64,000 bases of DNA from DATARR01 sp034666985 (GTDB lineage Bacteria; Acidobacteriota; Thermoanaerobaculia; Multivoradales; UBA5704), in assembly GCA_034666985.1 (NCBI GenBank), contig JAXDKS010000009.1, positions 7,022-71,021 of the forward strand. The letters are read 5' to 3'. How positions within the stretch are numbered: position 1 is the stretch's first letter; every line of letters begins with the position of its first letter. Shown here one piece after another: positions 25,012-31,967 of this stretch. The position numbers and the translations under genes were made by a program. The notes beneath the pieces are model-generated. The model saw only the letters and a program-made list of their open reading frames with translations. It did no database searches and was not told the origin of the DNA.

Positions 25012-25827
25012 ATGAGCGTCTTCTTCCTCTTCCTGCTCGCCACCAGCCTGGGGGCGCTCACGACCCTGTACTGGATCCCGGAGGGGGATCTCGGGCGTGG
25101 CTACTTCCAGACCAACGCCCTCGTCGTCCTGGGCCTGCTCTCCCTGGCCGCCGCGGTGGAGACGCTCCACCCATTCCACCCCTTTGGCGACCGCGCAGTG
25201 GCGGGCGTTACCGCCCTCGCCGCGGCCCTCGCCGGCGGGTTCCTCTACTACGCCGCCATCTGGCGCGAGCGGTGGGACCTCTGCCGCTGGCCTCTGACCC
25301 TGGCGCTCGCCGGCTGCGCCGCGGCCCTGCTGCTCGCCGGCCCCCACCTGGTGCCGGCCTTCACTCCCCTGCCCCACCGCGGGGTCCTGCTGGCCGTGAG
25401 CCTCCTCGCCTCGGCCCTGCTCCTCGGCTGGTCGCTGATCACCATGCTGCTCGGCCACTGGTACCTGGTGGCGCCGAAGCTCACCTTCCGGCACCTCACC
25501 GCCTTCTGCTGGGTCCTGCTCGGCACCGTCCTGGTTCGCCTGGCCGCCGTGGGAGCGAGCCTGGCCGTGGCCTCGGGGGTGAACGAGCTGGTGGAGCCCC
25601 ATCCGCTGCGCGTGCTGACCGGCCTGGGCGGCCAGGGGATCTTCTTCTGGTTCCGCCTCCTGTGGGGGCTGGCGATCCCCCTGGCTCTCGCCCTCATGGC
25701 TCTGCACTGCGCCCGCCAGCGCTCGAACCAGTCGGCGACGGGCATCCTCTACGTGCTCGTGGTCGGCGCCTTCATCGGCGAGATCACGGGCTCCTACCTG
25801 AGCGTTACTACGGGAGTTCCCGTCTAG
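25012..25827 (+). CDS. Polytopic membrane protein of unknown function
   Basis: 271 residues with about eight hydrophobic segments spread evenly over the chain. Notable polar or charged spots are HPFHPFGDR (about 53-61), GHWYLVAPKLTFRHL (about 145) and GVNELVEPHPLR (about 192). Conserved-looking histidines in the membrane could bind a cofactor, but no family was recognised. A -10-like TAAGAT lies nine bases before the ATG and no ribosome site was seen. The zinc-ribbon gene follows after four bases, so the two probably form one unit. Confidence 0.7.
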   Translation: MSVFFLFLLATSLGALTTLYWIPEGDLGRGYFQTNALVVLGLLSLAAAVETLHPFHPFGDRAVAGVTALAAALAGGFLYYAAIWRERWDLCRWPLTLALAGCAAALLLAGPHLVPAFTPLPHRGVLLAVSLLASALLLGWSLITMLLGHWYLVAPKLTFRHLTAFCWVLLGTVLVRLAAVGASLAVASGVNELVEPHPLRVLTGLGGQGIFFWFRLLWGLAIPLALALMALHCARQRSNQSATGILYVLVVGAFIGEITGSYLSVTTGVPV

Positions 25828-25831
25828 ACGG

Positions 25832-26371
25832 ATGAGGATCCGCACCCAGTGCCGCGACTGCGGCCTCCCCTTCCCCGCCGTGCTCACTGCGGAGACCCCG
25901 GAGGTCACTGAGCTCGCCTGCCCCAACTGCGGCAAGGCCCGAGCCGTCGCAAGCACGGGCTGGACCGACGGCCCTGAGGCCAAGATCGACGTCTGCCCCC
26001 TCTGCGGCTGCCGCCACCTCTATCGCCAGCGGGACGTCAATCGCCTGCTCGGCTGTGGCCTCGTCGTCCTCGGGGCCGTCCTGGTGCCGTGGACCTTCGG
26101 CCTCTCCCTGGTGGTCTTCGGACTGATCGACCTCTGGCTCTACCGCCGGCTGAAGGAAGCGGTCGTCTGCTACCGCTGCGACACGGTCTACCGCGACGCC
26201 CGGCCGGGACCCCGGCAGGGGGAGTTCGAGCTGCTGCGGCACGACGTGCTGAAGTACGGGAAGGCGTGGGAGCCCAAGCAGGGACCGTCAGCGGTATCAG
26301 CGGCATCGGCGGGAATCACCCCTCCTCTCCCCGAGGGAGAGGAGGGAGATCCGCAGGAAGGATCAGGCTGA
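25832..26371 (+). CDS. Zinc-ribbon membrane protein of unknown function
   Basis: 179 residues. Two CxxC pairs at the N terminus (CRDCGLPF; CPNCGKAR), a further CPLCGC and a later CYRC suggest two zinc ribbons. Between them lie two hydrophobic segments (about 72-105, LLGCGLVVLGAVLVPWTFGL). The C terminus is Pro/Glu-rich and low in complexity. It is co-transcribed with the membrane protein upstream and converges on metK, with a nine-base overlap. The function is not known. Confidence 0.65.
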   Translation: MRIRTQCRDCGLPFPAVLTAETPEVTELACPNCGKARAVASTGWTDGPEAKIDVCPLCGCRHLYRQRDVNRLLGCGLVVLGAVLVPWTFGLSLVVFGLIDLWLYRRLKEAVVCYRCDTVYRDARPGPRQGEFELLRHDVLKYGKAWEPKQGPSAVSAASAGITPPLPEGEEGDPQEGSG

Positions 26372-27541
26372 GACGGCCACCTCGAGCCCGGCTGCGGCGC
26401 GCAACGCGGCGGCCCGGTGGGTGCTCTCCCAGCGGAAGTCCTTGTCGTCGCGGCCGAAGTGGCCGTAGGACGCCGTCTTCTGGTAGATCGGGCGCCGCAG
26501 GTCGAGGTCCTCGATGATCGCCCGCGGCGAGAGGGGGAAGTGCTCGCGCACCAGGCGCTCCATCTGGCGATCGCTGCCTTCGCCCAGCGTCCCCGTGCCG
26601 AAGCTGTCCACCCGCACGGAGACCGGATCGGCAACGCCGATGGCATAGGCGAGCTGTACCTCGCAGCGCTCGGCGAGGCCTGCGGCCACCAGGTTCTTGG
26701 CCACGTGGCGCGCCATGTAGCAGGCCGAGCGGTCCACCTTCGTCGGATCCTTGCCCGAGAAGGCGCCGCCGCCGTGCCGGCCGTAGCCACCGTAGGTGTC
26801 GACGATGATCTTGCGACCGGTCAGGCCGCAGTCGCCCTGCGGACCGCCGACCACGAAGCGGCCGGTGGGATTGACGTGGTAGATGGTCTTCTCGTCCAGC
26901 AGCTTGGGGTCGATCTCGGCCTTGATGACCTTCTCGATGACCGTCTTCTTGATCTCTTCGTGGGAGACCGCGGCATCGTGCTGGGTCGAGATCACCACCG
27001 TGTGCACCCGCACCGGCTGGCTCCCCTCGTACTCGACCGTCACCTGGCTCTTGCCGTCCGGCCGCAGCCAGGCGATCTCGCCCGAGCGGCGGGCCGCGGC
27101 CAAGCGCCGGGTCAGCCGGTGGGCGAGAGCGATGGGCATCGGCATCAGCTCCGGCGTCTCGCGGCAGGCGAAGCCGAACATCAATCCCTGGTCGCCGGCG
27201 CCGCCGGTGTCGACGCCTTGAGCGATGTCGGGCGACTGCGGATCGATGGCCGAGAGCACGGCGCAGGTCTGGCTGTCGAAGCCGAAGGAGGCCTGGGTGT
27301 AGCCGATCTCCTTGACCACCCGGCGGGCTACGGCCGCGAAGTCCACGTAGGCATGGGTGGTGATCTCGCCGGCCAGGAGGACCATGCCGGTGGTCACCAG
27401 GGTCTCGCAGGCCACACGGCTCGTCGGATCCTGCCGCAGGACCTCATCCAGGACGGCATCGGAAATCTGGTCGGCCACCTTGTCCGGGTGGCCCTCCGTC
27501 ACGGACTCCGACGTGAACAGGTGGATGTCTCGTTCGCTCAT
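26363..27541 (-). CDS. metK: S-adenosylmethionine synthetase MetK
   Basis: 392 residues. Signatures are TEGHPDKVADQISDAVLD near residue 15, GAGDQGLMFG near 117 and the P-loop-like GGGAFSGKDPTKVDRS near 262. It makes S-adenosylmethionine from methionine and ATP. The ATG at 27541 matches the usual N terminus and follows AGAGGT; a longer reading frame starts nine codons upstream. A promoter sits 60 bases upstream. Confidence 0.97.
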   Translation of the reverse strand: MSERDIHLFTSESVTEGHPDKVADQISDAVLDEVLRQDPTSRVACETLVTTGMVLLAGEITTHAYVDFAAVARRVVKEIGYTQASFGFDSQTCAVLSAIDPQSPDIAQGVDTGGAGDQGLMFGFACRETPELMPMPIALAHRLTRRLAAARRSGEIAWLRPDGKSQVTVEYEGSQPVRVHTVVISTQHDAAVSHEEIKKTVIEKVIKAEIDPKLLDEKTIYHVNPTGRFVVGGPQGDCGLTGRKIIVDTYGGYGRHGGGAFSGKDPTKVDRSACYMARHVAKNLVAAGLAERCEVQLAYAIGVADPVSVRVDSFGTGTLGEGSDRQMERLVREHFPLSPRAIIEDLDLRRPIYQKTASYGHFGRDDKDFRWESTHRAAALRAAAGLEVAVSA

Positions 27542-27607
27542 CGTTCGCACCTCTAGCGTGACCTTCAAAACCTGTAGGGCCCGATTTGGGGATGTCGGGG
27601 CTCGGGA

Positions 27608-27636
27608 ATGGTAGCAATTGACAAAAAGGGGGTCAA
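27608..27636 (-). promoter_or_regulatory. metK promoter and short leader
   Basis: On the minus strand, TTGACC, 17 bases, TACCAT; the start near 27601 gives a 60-base leader. The leader contains a possible stem of CCCGA (27602-27606) with TCGGG (27580-27584). This is too little to call a SAM riboswitch. Confidence 0.6.
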
Positions 27637-28220
27637 CGGAGCGGCCGGCTCTCCAGCACCCCGTAGAAGAGTGTCGATAGCGCGTGAAAGGTGGACAGGG
27701 CGACCGTCTTGCGCCGCGTCTCGAGGCCGCCGGTCAGCGAGCTGGTGATGCCGCCGCTGCGCCGGGTGCCGGGAACGGCAAAGGGGACCTGGGAGCTCTC
27801 GAACCCCGCGACCAGCCGCTCGGGGAGCTGCACGGCGCCGCTCGACCCCCAGGCCTCGCCCAGCGGTCCCCGCAGCACCGTCCAGTTGCGGATGAAGTAT
27901 CGCTGCCGGCCGTCGACGTCCAGGGACTCGATCCCGCCTTCGCTGGCGATGTAGAAGTGGTAGTTGCCACCCAAGCGGTCCTCCAGCTCCACGGCCCGCT
28001 TGCGGGCGTGGCGCACCACCTCCTCGTCCGAGACCAGCAGGCCCACCGGCTCCTCCTCCACCGGCTGGGGCACGACGGCCACCGACACGGTCTTGTCCAG
28101 CCCGTCGTGGAAGAAACGCAGAAATCCGTCCCGCACGCCGAGGAGCTTGTCGGCGGTATGACCCGCCACCGCCACCTCGACTCCCCTTTGGAGCCGCTGC
28201 CAGAAGTCTTTAAGATCCAT
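27633..28220 (-). CDS. DUF84-like (inosine/xanthosine triphosphatase family) protein
   Basis: 195 residues. The start (VEVAVAGHTADKLLGVRDGFLRF) resembles the nucleotide-binding opening of DUF84/YjjX proteins, and HARKRAVELED followed by FYIASEGGIES matches their (I/V)xxEGGI motif. Such enzymes clear non-canonical purine nucleoside triphosphates. ATG at 28220 is used, seven bases after a -10-like box; another ATG lies four codons upstream. It is divergent from the RNA methyltransferase. The family assignment comes from motif memory, not alignment. Confidence 0.6.
   Translation of the reverse strand: MDLKDFWQRLQRGVEVAVAGHTADKLLGVRDGFLRFFHDGLDKTVSVAVVPQPVEEEPVGLLVSDEEVVRHARKRAVELEDRLGGNYHFYIASEGGIESLDVDGRQRYFIRNWTVLRGPLGEAWGSSGAVQLPERLVAGFESSQVPFAVPGTRRSGGITSSLTGGLETRRKTVALSTFHALSTLFYGVLESRPLR
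28188..28216 (+). promoter_or_regulatory. Promoter of the SpoU-like methyltransferase gene
   Basis: TTGGAG, 17 bases, TAAGAT, then eight bases to the GTG at 28225. It lies inside the 5' end of the divergent gene and would give an almost leaderless message. Confidence 0.6.
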
Positions 28221-28224
28221 AGTC

Positions 28225-29007
28225 GTGATCACCAGTCGTCAGAACCAGAGGGTCAAGGATATTCGCGGGCTCCGGCGAAGTAAAGGCGGCCACGCCCTGC
28301 TGGAGGGCCCCCACCTGGTGGCCGAGGCCTTGGCGGCCGGTCTCCCCCTGGAGGAGATCCTGGCCACCCCGCCCTTCCTCGCCTCCGCCGAAGGCCGGAT
28401 CCTGGCCCGGCGATTTCCCGCCACCCCCCTGGAGGTGGCTCCCGAGCTCCTGGCGGAGCTGACCGACGCCGACTCGCCCCGCGGCGTCCTGGCCGTGGCC
28501 CGCCTCCCCCGCTCCGGCGTCGAAGCCCTCCCTGTCGATGTCTACGGGAGGGGCCATCCTTATCTCTATCTCGACGGTCTCCAAGACCCCGGCAATCTCG
28601 GGGCCCTCGCCCGGGTGGCCGAGGCCGCGGGCGCGGCGGGGCTCGTCCTCTCCCCCGGCTGCGTCCATCCCAACCACCCCCGGGCCCTCCGCGCCTCGGC
28701 CGGCAGCCTGCTGCGCCTCCCCGTGGCCGTGGGCGCCGAGCCCGACACCCTCTCCCGGCACCTCGCGGCCGCCCACCCCCGCTGGACGGCCCTGGTCCCC
28801 CGCGACGGGGACGACCTCTATGGCGCCGACCTTGGAGGTACCCTCATCCTGGCCGTGGGCGCCGAGGGTCCAGGCCTGTCACCGGCTCTCCTGGCCCGCG
28901 CCGAGCTCCGGCTCACCATCCCCCTGGAGCCCGCCGTCGAGTCGCTCAACGCCACGGTGGCCGCGGCCCTGGTGCTGTTCGAGCTCAGACGGAGGCGGAT
29001 AGCGTAG
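28225..29007 (+). CDS. SpoU/TrmH-family RNA 2'-O-methyltransferase
   Basis: 260 residues. The N-terminal substrate-binding part has the RRSKGGHALLEGPHLVAEAL motif. The knotted SPOUT domain has LDGLQDPGNLGALARVAEAAG (motif 1), ILAVGAEGPGLS (motif 2) and IPLEPAVESLNATVAAALVL (motif 3). It would methylate a ribose in rRNA or tRNA; the exact site cannot be told. GTG start just after a -10 box with no ribosome site. Confidence 0.88.
   Translation: MITSRQNQRVKDIRGLRRSKGGHALLEGPHLVAEALAAGLPLEEILATPPFLASAEGRILARRFPATPLEVAPELLAELTDADSPRGVLAVARLPRSGVEALPVDVYGRGHPYLYLDGLQDPGNLGALARVAEAAGAAGLVLSPGCVHPNHPRALRASAGSLLRLPVAVGAEPDTLSRHLAAAHPRWTALVPRDGDDLYGADLGGTLILAVGAEGPGLSPALLARAELRLTIPLEPAVESLNATVAAALVLFELRRRRIA
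28228..28256 (-). promoter_or_regulatory. Promoter of the DUF84-like gene
   Basis: On the minus strand, TTGACC, 17 bases, GGTGAT, then seven bases to the ATG at 28220. The -10 is weak but the spacing is exact. It lies inside the 5' end of the divergent methyltransferase gene, so the two promoters face apart across a shared region. Confidence 0.5.
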
Positions 29008-29047
29008 AATCCCCCGCCGAGAACCAGTCCCGTTCAGGAGGCAGAGG

Positions 29048-29506
29048 ATGAAGATCGGCATCGGCTCCGACCACGCCGGGTATCGCTACAAGGAGGAGAT
29101 CAGGAAGTACCTCTCCAAGCTCGGCCACGAGGTGAAGGACTTCGGCACCAACTCCGAGATGACGGTGGACTATCCCGCCTTCATCCGGCCGGTGGCCGAG
29201 GCCGTGGCGCGCGGCGAGGTGGAGCGCGGCATCGTGCTCGGCGGCTCCGGCAATGGCGAGGCCATGGTGGCCAACCGGGTGCGGGGCATCCGCTGCGCCC
29301 TGTGCTGGAACGAGGAGTCGGCGCGCCTCGGCCGGCAGCACAACGACGCCAACATGATCTCCCTGGGCCAGCGCATGATGACCCTCGACACCGCCCTGGC
29401 GATCGTCAAGATCTGGCTGGACACCCCCTTCGAGGGCGGCCGCCACGTCCGCCGCATCCAGATGATCGATCAGATGACTGATGAGCCCTCTCCCCCCGCT
29501 CCGTGA
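29048..29506 (+). CDS. rpiB: RpiB/LacA-family sugar-phosphate isomerase
   Basis: 152 residues. The SDHAG motif (7-11) and GGSGNGEAMVANRV (65-78) are typical. The catalytic Cys of the E. coli enzyme is replaced by Ser67, and Glu71 is present, as in the mycobacterial type where Glu acts as base. It interconverts ribose-5- and ribulose-5-phosphate. An AGGAGG site lies before the ATG. The stop overlaps the GTG of murB by four bases. Confidence 0.9.
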   Translation: MKIGIGSDHAGYRYKEEIRKYLSKLGHEVKDFGTNSEMTVDYPAFIRPVAEAVARGEVERGIVLGGSGNGEAMVANRVRGIRCALCWNEESARLGRQHNDANMISLGQRMMTLDTALAIVKIWLDTPFEGGRHVRRIQMIDQMTDEPSPPAP

Positions 29507-30435
29507 ATCTCGAAGCGCTGCGGCACGCCCTGGGAGACCGGGCCCGGACCGGCGAGGTCCTGGCCCCCTACACCACGTTCCGCATCGGCGGCCCGGCCGA
29601 CCTCTTCCATGAGCCGCGCACCGCGGACGAGATCGCGAGCTCCATCGTCGCCGCCCGCAAGCTCGGGGTCCCCTTCTTCCTCCTGGGGCTGGGGGCCAAC
29701 ATCCTGATCGGCGACAAAGGGTTCCGGGGACTGGTGATCCGCAACCAGGCGCGGGGCATCGAGGTGTTCCTGGAGAGGAATCAGATCCGTGCCGAGAGCG
29801 GCGCGGTCGTCTACCCCGACCTCATCGATGCCGCCATCGCCCGCGGTCTCTCGGGGCTGGAGCACTACGTGGGCATCCCCTCGACCGTGGGGGGCGCTCT
29901 CTGGCAGAACCTCCACTTCCTCTCGCCCGCTCCGGCCCGCGAGCGGACCATGTTCATCGCCGAGGTCACCCGCGAGGCCGAGATCCTCACCGCCGAGGGG
30001 GAGCGCCGGACGGTCGGCGCCGGCTATTTCCAGTTCGGCTACGACACCTCGATCCTTCATCACCGGCCGGACGTGGTCCTCGCCGCGACCTTCCAACTCA
30101 TGCCGGACGATCCCGCAAGGCTGCGGCGGATCGCCGAGGAGAACCTCGAGTGGCGCCGGGAGCGCCACCCGCCCCTGGACACCGAGCCGAGCGCCGGCTC
30201 CATCTTCAAGAAGATCGAGGGGATCGGCGCCGGCCGGCTAATCGACCAGTGCGGCCTCAAGGGGACCCGCATCGGCGGCGCCATGATCACCCACCGCCAC
30301 GCCAACATCTTCATCAACACCGGAGGCGCGACGGCGGCGGACGTAAGGGCCTTGATCGCCCACGTCCAGGAGGTGGTCGAGACGCGGACCGGTTATCGGC
30401 TGGAGCCGGAGATCTCGTTCATCGGCGAATTCTGA
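29503..30435 (+). CDS. murB: UDP-N-acetylenolpyruvoylglucosamine reductase MurB
   Basis: 310 residues. FAD-binding part: YTTFRIGGPADLF, LGLGANILIGDKGFRG and GLSGLEHYVGIPSTVGG. The catalytic Ser is in the EPSAGSIFKK motif and the catalytic Glu in the C-terminal LEPEI. It reduces the enolpyruvyl group to give UDP-MurNAc for peptidoglycan. The substrate loop present in type I enzymes appears short, suggesting type II. The GTG start overlaps rpiB, and the end converges with the glycosyltransferase gene (17-base overlap). Confidence 0.94.
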   Translation: MNLEALRHALGDRARTGEVLAPYTTFRIGGPADLFHEPRTADEIASSIVAARKLGVPFFLLGLGANILIGDKGFRGLVIRNQARGIEVFLERNQIRAESGAVVYPDLIDAAIARGLSGLEHYVGIPSTVGGALWQNLHFLSPAPARERTMFIAEVTREAEILTAEGERRTVGAGYFQFGYDTSILHHRPDVVLAATFQLMPDDPARLRRIAEENLEWRRERHPPLDTEPSAGSIFKKIEGIGAGRLIDQCGLKGTRIGGAMITHRHANIFINTGGATAADVRALIAHVQEVVETRTGYRLEPEISFIGEF

Positions 30436-31591
30436 CCTTCCCGTACTCCTCCATCAACCGCCGCCCGATCTCCTCCGGATCATGCCGTTCCCCGCGCGCC
30501 CGGAGCCCTTCCTGAATGAGCGAAGCCGCGAGCCCGGGCTCCGCATGGAGCCGGCGGATTGCCGCAGCGAATTCCCGGGGCTCCCGAGCTACGAGCGCCT
30601 CCCTCCCATCCTCCACCTCCAGCCCCGCAAGCGCTTCCGGAGTCGCCACGACGGGAACGCCCCGCGCCCAGGCTTCGAGGATCTTGATCCGAACCCCGGA
30701 CGCGATCCGCAGAGGGACGACCAGGATGGACCCGGGGGGAAACGCCTCGGCACTGTCCCCCGGCGGCGGGTGGACGACGACGCCGTCCGGCGGCGCAGCC
30801 AGATCCGCTCCATACAGATGGAGGACGGCGCCCGCCAACTCCTCCCGGACGGCAGGCCATACATCCTTTAGATACCAGGCCACGGAATCCTCGTTCGGCA
30901 GCCACCCCCGGCTGCCGAAGACGACCACGGCGGGATCGCCCACCAGACGCCCCGAGCCGGGCGGCAGCTCGGGAAAAGGCGCCCGGACCACCCCGATCCG
31001 CCCGCCTTCCGCGAGCTCGCCGAGACGCGCGGCGTCCTCCCGCGTCAGCGCCAGAGTCGCGGCCACCCGTCGGACTGCCCTCCCCTCCCACACCGCCAGC
31101 CGCTTCGCCTCCCTCCGGAGCAGCATTCCTCGCACACCCCTCCCCCGCCGGGCTGCGGCCGCCCACAGATCGCTCTCCACGTTCTGGGCCCGCAGTACCA
31201 CGGGAATCCCCCTCGCGAAAGCCGGCTCCGTCTGAGGCAGAGCCTGCAGTTGCTCGGCGTGGACCACGTCGAAGCTCCCAGACCCGAGCCGCCGTTCTAC
31301 CTCTTTCATAACGGCCGGCAGTGAATGGCGGGCGATCGATACCGGAGCCTCCCCTGACCGCAGCAGCGCCAGAGCCGGAGCGAGGGGAGCTGCCGGTATC
31401 AGGACGGGCTCGCACCAGGACGACAGCTCCCGGGCTATCCGGCCGAGGTCGAACCCCGCGGGATCGACCGGCGCCACCAGGGTGATCCCGCAGCCGGAGG
31501 CGGCCAGCGCCTCGAGGGTATTGAGGAGCAGGAAGCGGCCGCCGTCGATGGGGGGCCAGGGGGCCTTGGTGGCGACTACGAGGAGGTTCAT
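30419..31591 (-). CDS. Glycosyltransferase, GT4-like
   Basis: 390 residues of GT-B shape. The N terminus LLVVATKAPWPPIDGGRFLLLNTLEAL resembles the acceptor-side opening of GT4 enzymes. The C half has VVVFGSRGWLPNEDSVAWYLKDVWP, then a donor-site stretch SILVVPLRIASGVRIKILEAWARGVPVVAT with the E-x7-like pattern. It may glycosylate an envelope molecule. It follows the RiPP precursor gene on the same strand after 141 bases, so modification of that peptide is conceivable but unproved. Confidence 0.82.
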   Translation of the reverse strand: MNLLVVATKAPWPPIDGGRFLLLNTLEALAASGCGITLVAPVDPAGFDLGRIARELSSWCEPVLIPAAPLAPALALLRSGEAPVSIARHSLPAVMKEVERRLGSGSFDVVHAEQLQALPQTEPAFARGIPVVLRAQNVESDLWAAAARRGRGVRGMLLRREAKRLAVWEGRAVRRVAATLALTREDAARLGELAEGGRIGVVRAPFPELPPGSGRLVGDPAVVVFGSRGWLPNEDSVAWYLKDVWPAVREELAGAVLHLYGADLAAPPDGVVVHPPPGDSAEAFPPGSILVVPLRIASGVRIKILEAWARGVPVVATPEALAGLEVEDGREALVAREPREFAAAIRRLHAEPGLAASLIQEGLRARGERHDPEEIGRRLMEEYGKVRIRR

Positions 31592-31677
31592 CGCGAATGC
31601 CTTCAGCAGCGGGATGTCTCAACCCGTTCTCAGCAGTGGCCATCCTATGTCGAAGGGGAAAGGTGTTCTGTGCGAGT

Positions 31678-31705
31678 CGCTCGGCAGTGGGGCCACCGCC
31701 GAGCG
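31678..31705. repeat. Hairpin between the RiPP precursor and the glycosyltransferase
   Basis: CGCTCGGC at 31678-31685 pairs exactly with GCCGAGCG at 31698-31705, with further pairing GTGG/CCAC inside the loop. No T-run follows on either strand. It may end or process the precursor transcript. Confidence 0.45.
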
Positions 31706-31732
31706 ATCATCGAGAAGCTGACAGCGTACTCG

Positions 31733-31900
31733 CTACGGGCAGTAGTGCGGGAAGTGGCTCGATCCGCCCCCGGCGCACGGCTCGAGCTCTTCCTCGGAGC
31801 CTCCGACGACCTGCCTCAGGAGGGCCAGGTCGGTCTTGGAGGCCTGCAGCTCAAGGATCGTCTCTTTGGCGAGGTGGAGCTTCTTTTCTCTCTTTTTCAT
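31733..31900 (-). CDS. Candidate class I-like lanthipeptide/RiPP precursor peptide
   Basis: 55 codons, with AAAGGGGG about ten bases before the ATG and its own promoter. The leader begins MKKREKKLHLAKETILELQ, close to the KKLxLxKETxxxL leader of class I lanthipeptide-type precursors. A helical stretch follows, then Val-Val-Gly-Gly and an acidic segment. The C-terminal core reads EPCAGGGSSHFPHYCP, with two Cys and two Ser, enough for one or two thioether rings. A LanC-like cyclase is encoded just upstream on the same strand. No dehydratase gene lies in the window. It was missed by length-limited gene calling. Function is inferred. Confidence 0.72.
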   Translation of the reverse strand: MKKREKKLHLAKETILELQASKTDLALLRQVVGGSEEELEPCAGGGSSHFPHYCP

Positions 31901-31926
31901 GGTCGTTTACCCCCTTTGATCGTCGC

Positions 31927-31955
31927 AGCCTACAGAGAGGTTCGCTCATAGTCAA
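31927..31955 (-). promoter_or_regulatory. Promoter of the RiPP precursor gene
   Basis: On the minus strand, TTGACT, 17 bases, TAGGCT, with a leader of about 20 bases carrying AAAGGGGG. It lies in the 67-base gap after the LanC gene, so the peptide can be expressed apart from the cyclase. Confidence 0.7.
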
Positions 31956-31967
31956 CTACTTACAAGA

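Noticed and set aside
27541..27636. A SAM riboswitch before metK
   Set aside because: The leader is only 60 bases and shows no four-way junction or other known SAM-binding core by eye; kept only as a low-interest finding.
31670..31951. A plus-strand frame of 93 codons over the RiPP precursor
   Set aside because: The opposite frame has a ribosome site, promoter, family-like leader and a Cys-containing core, while this one has none of these.
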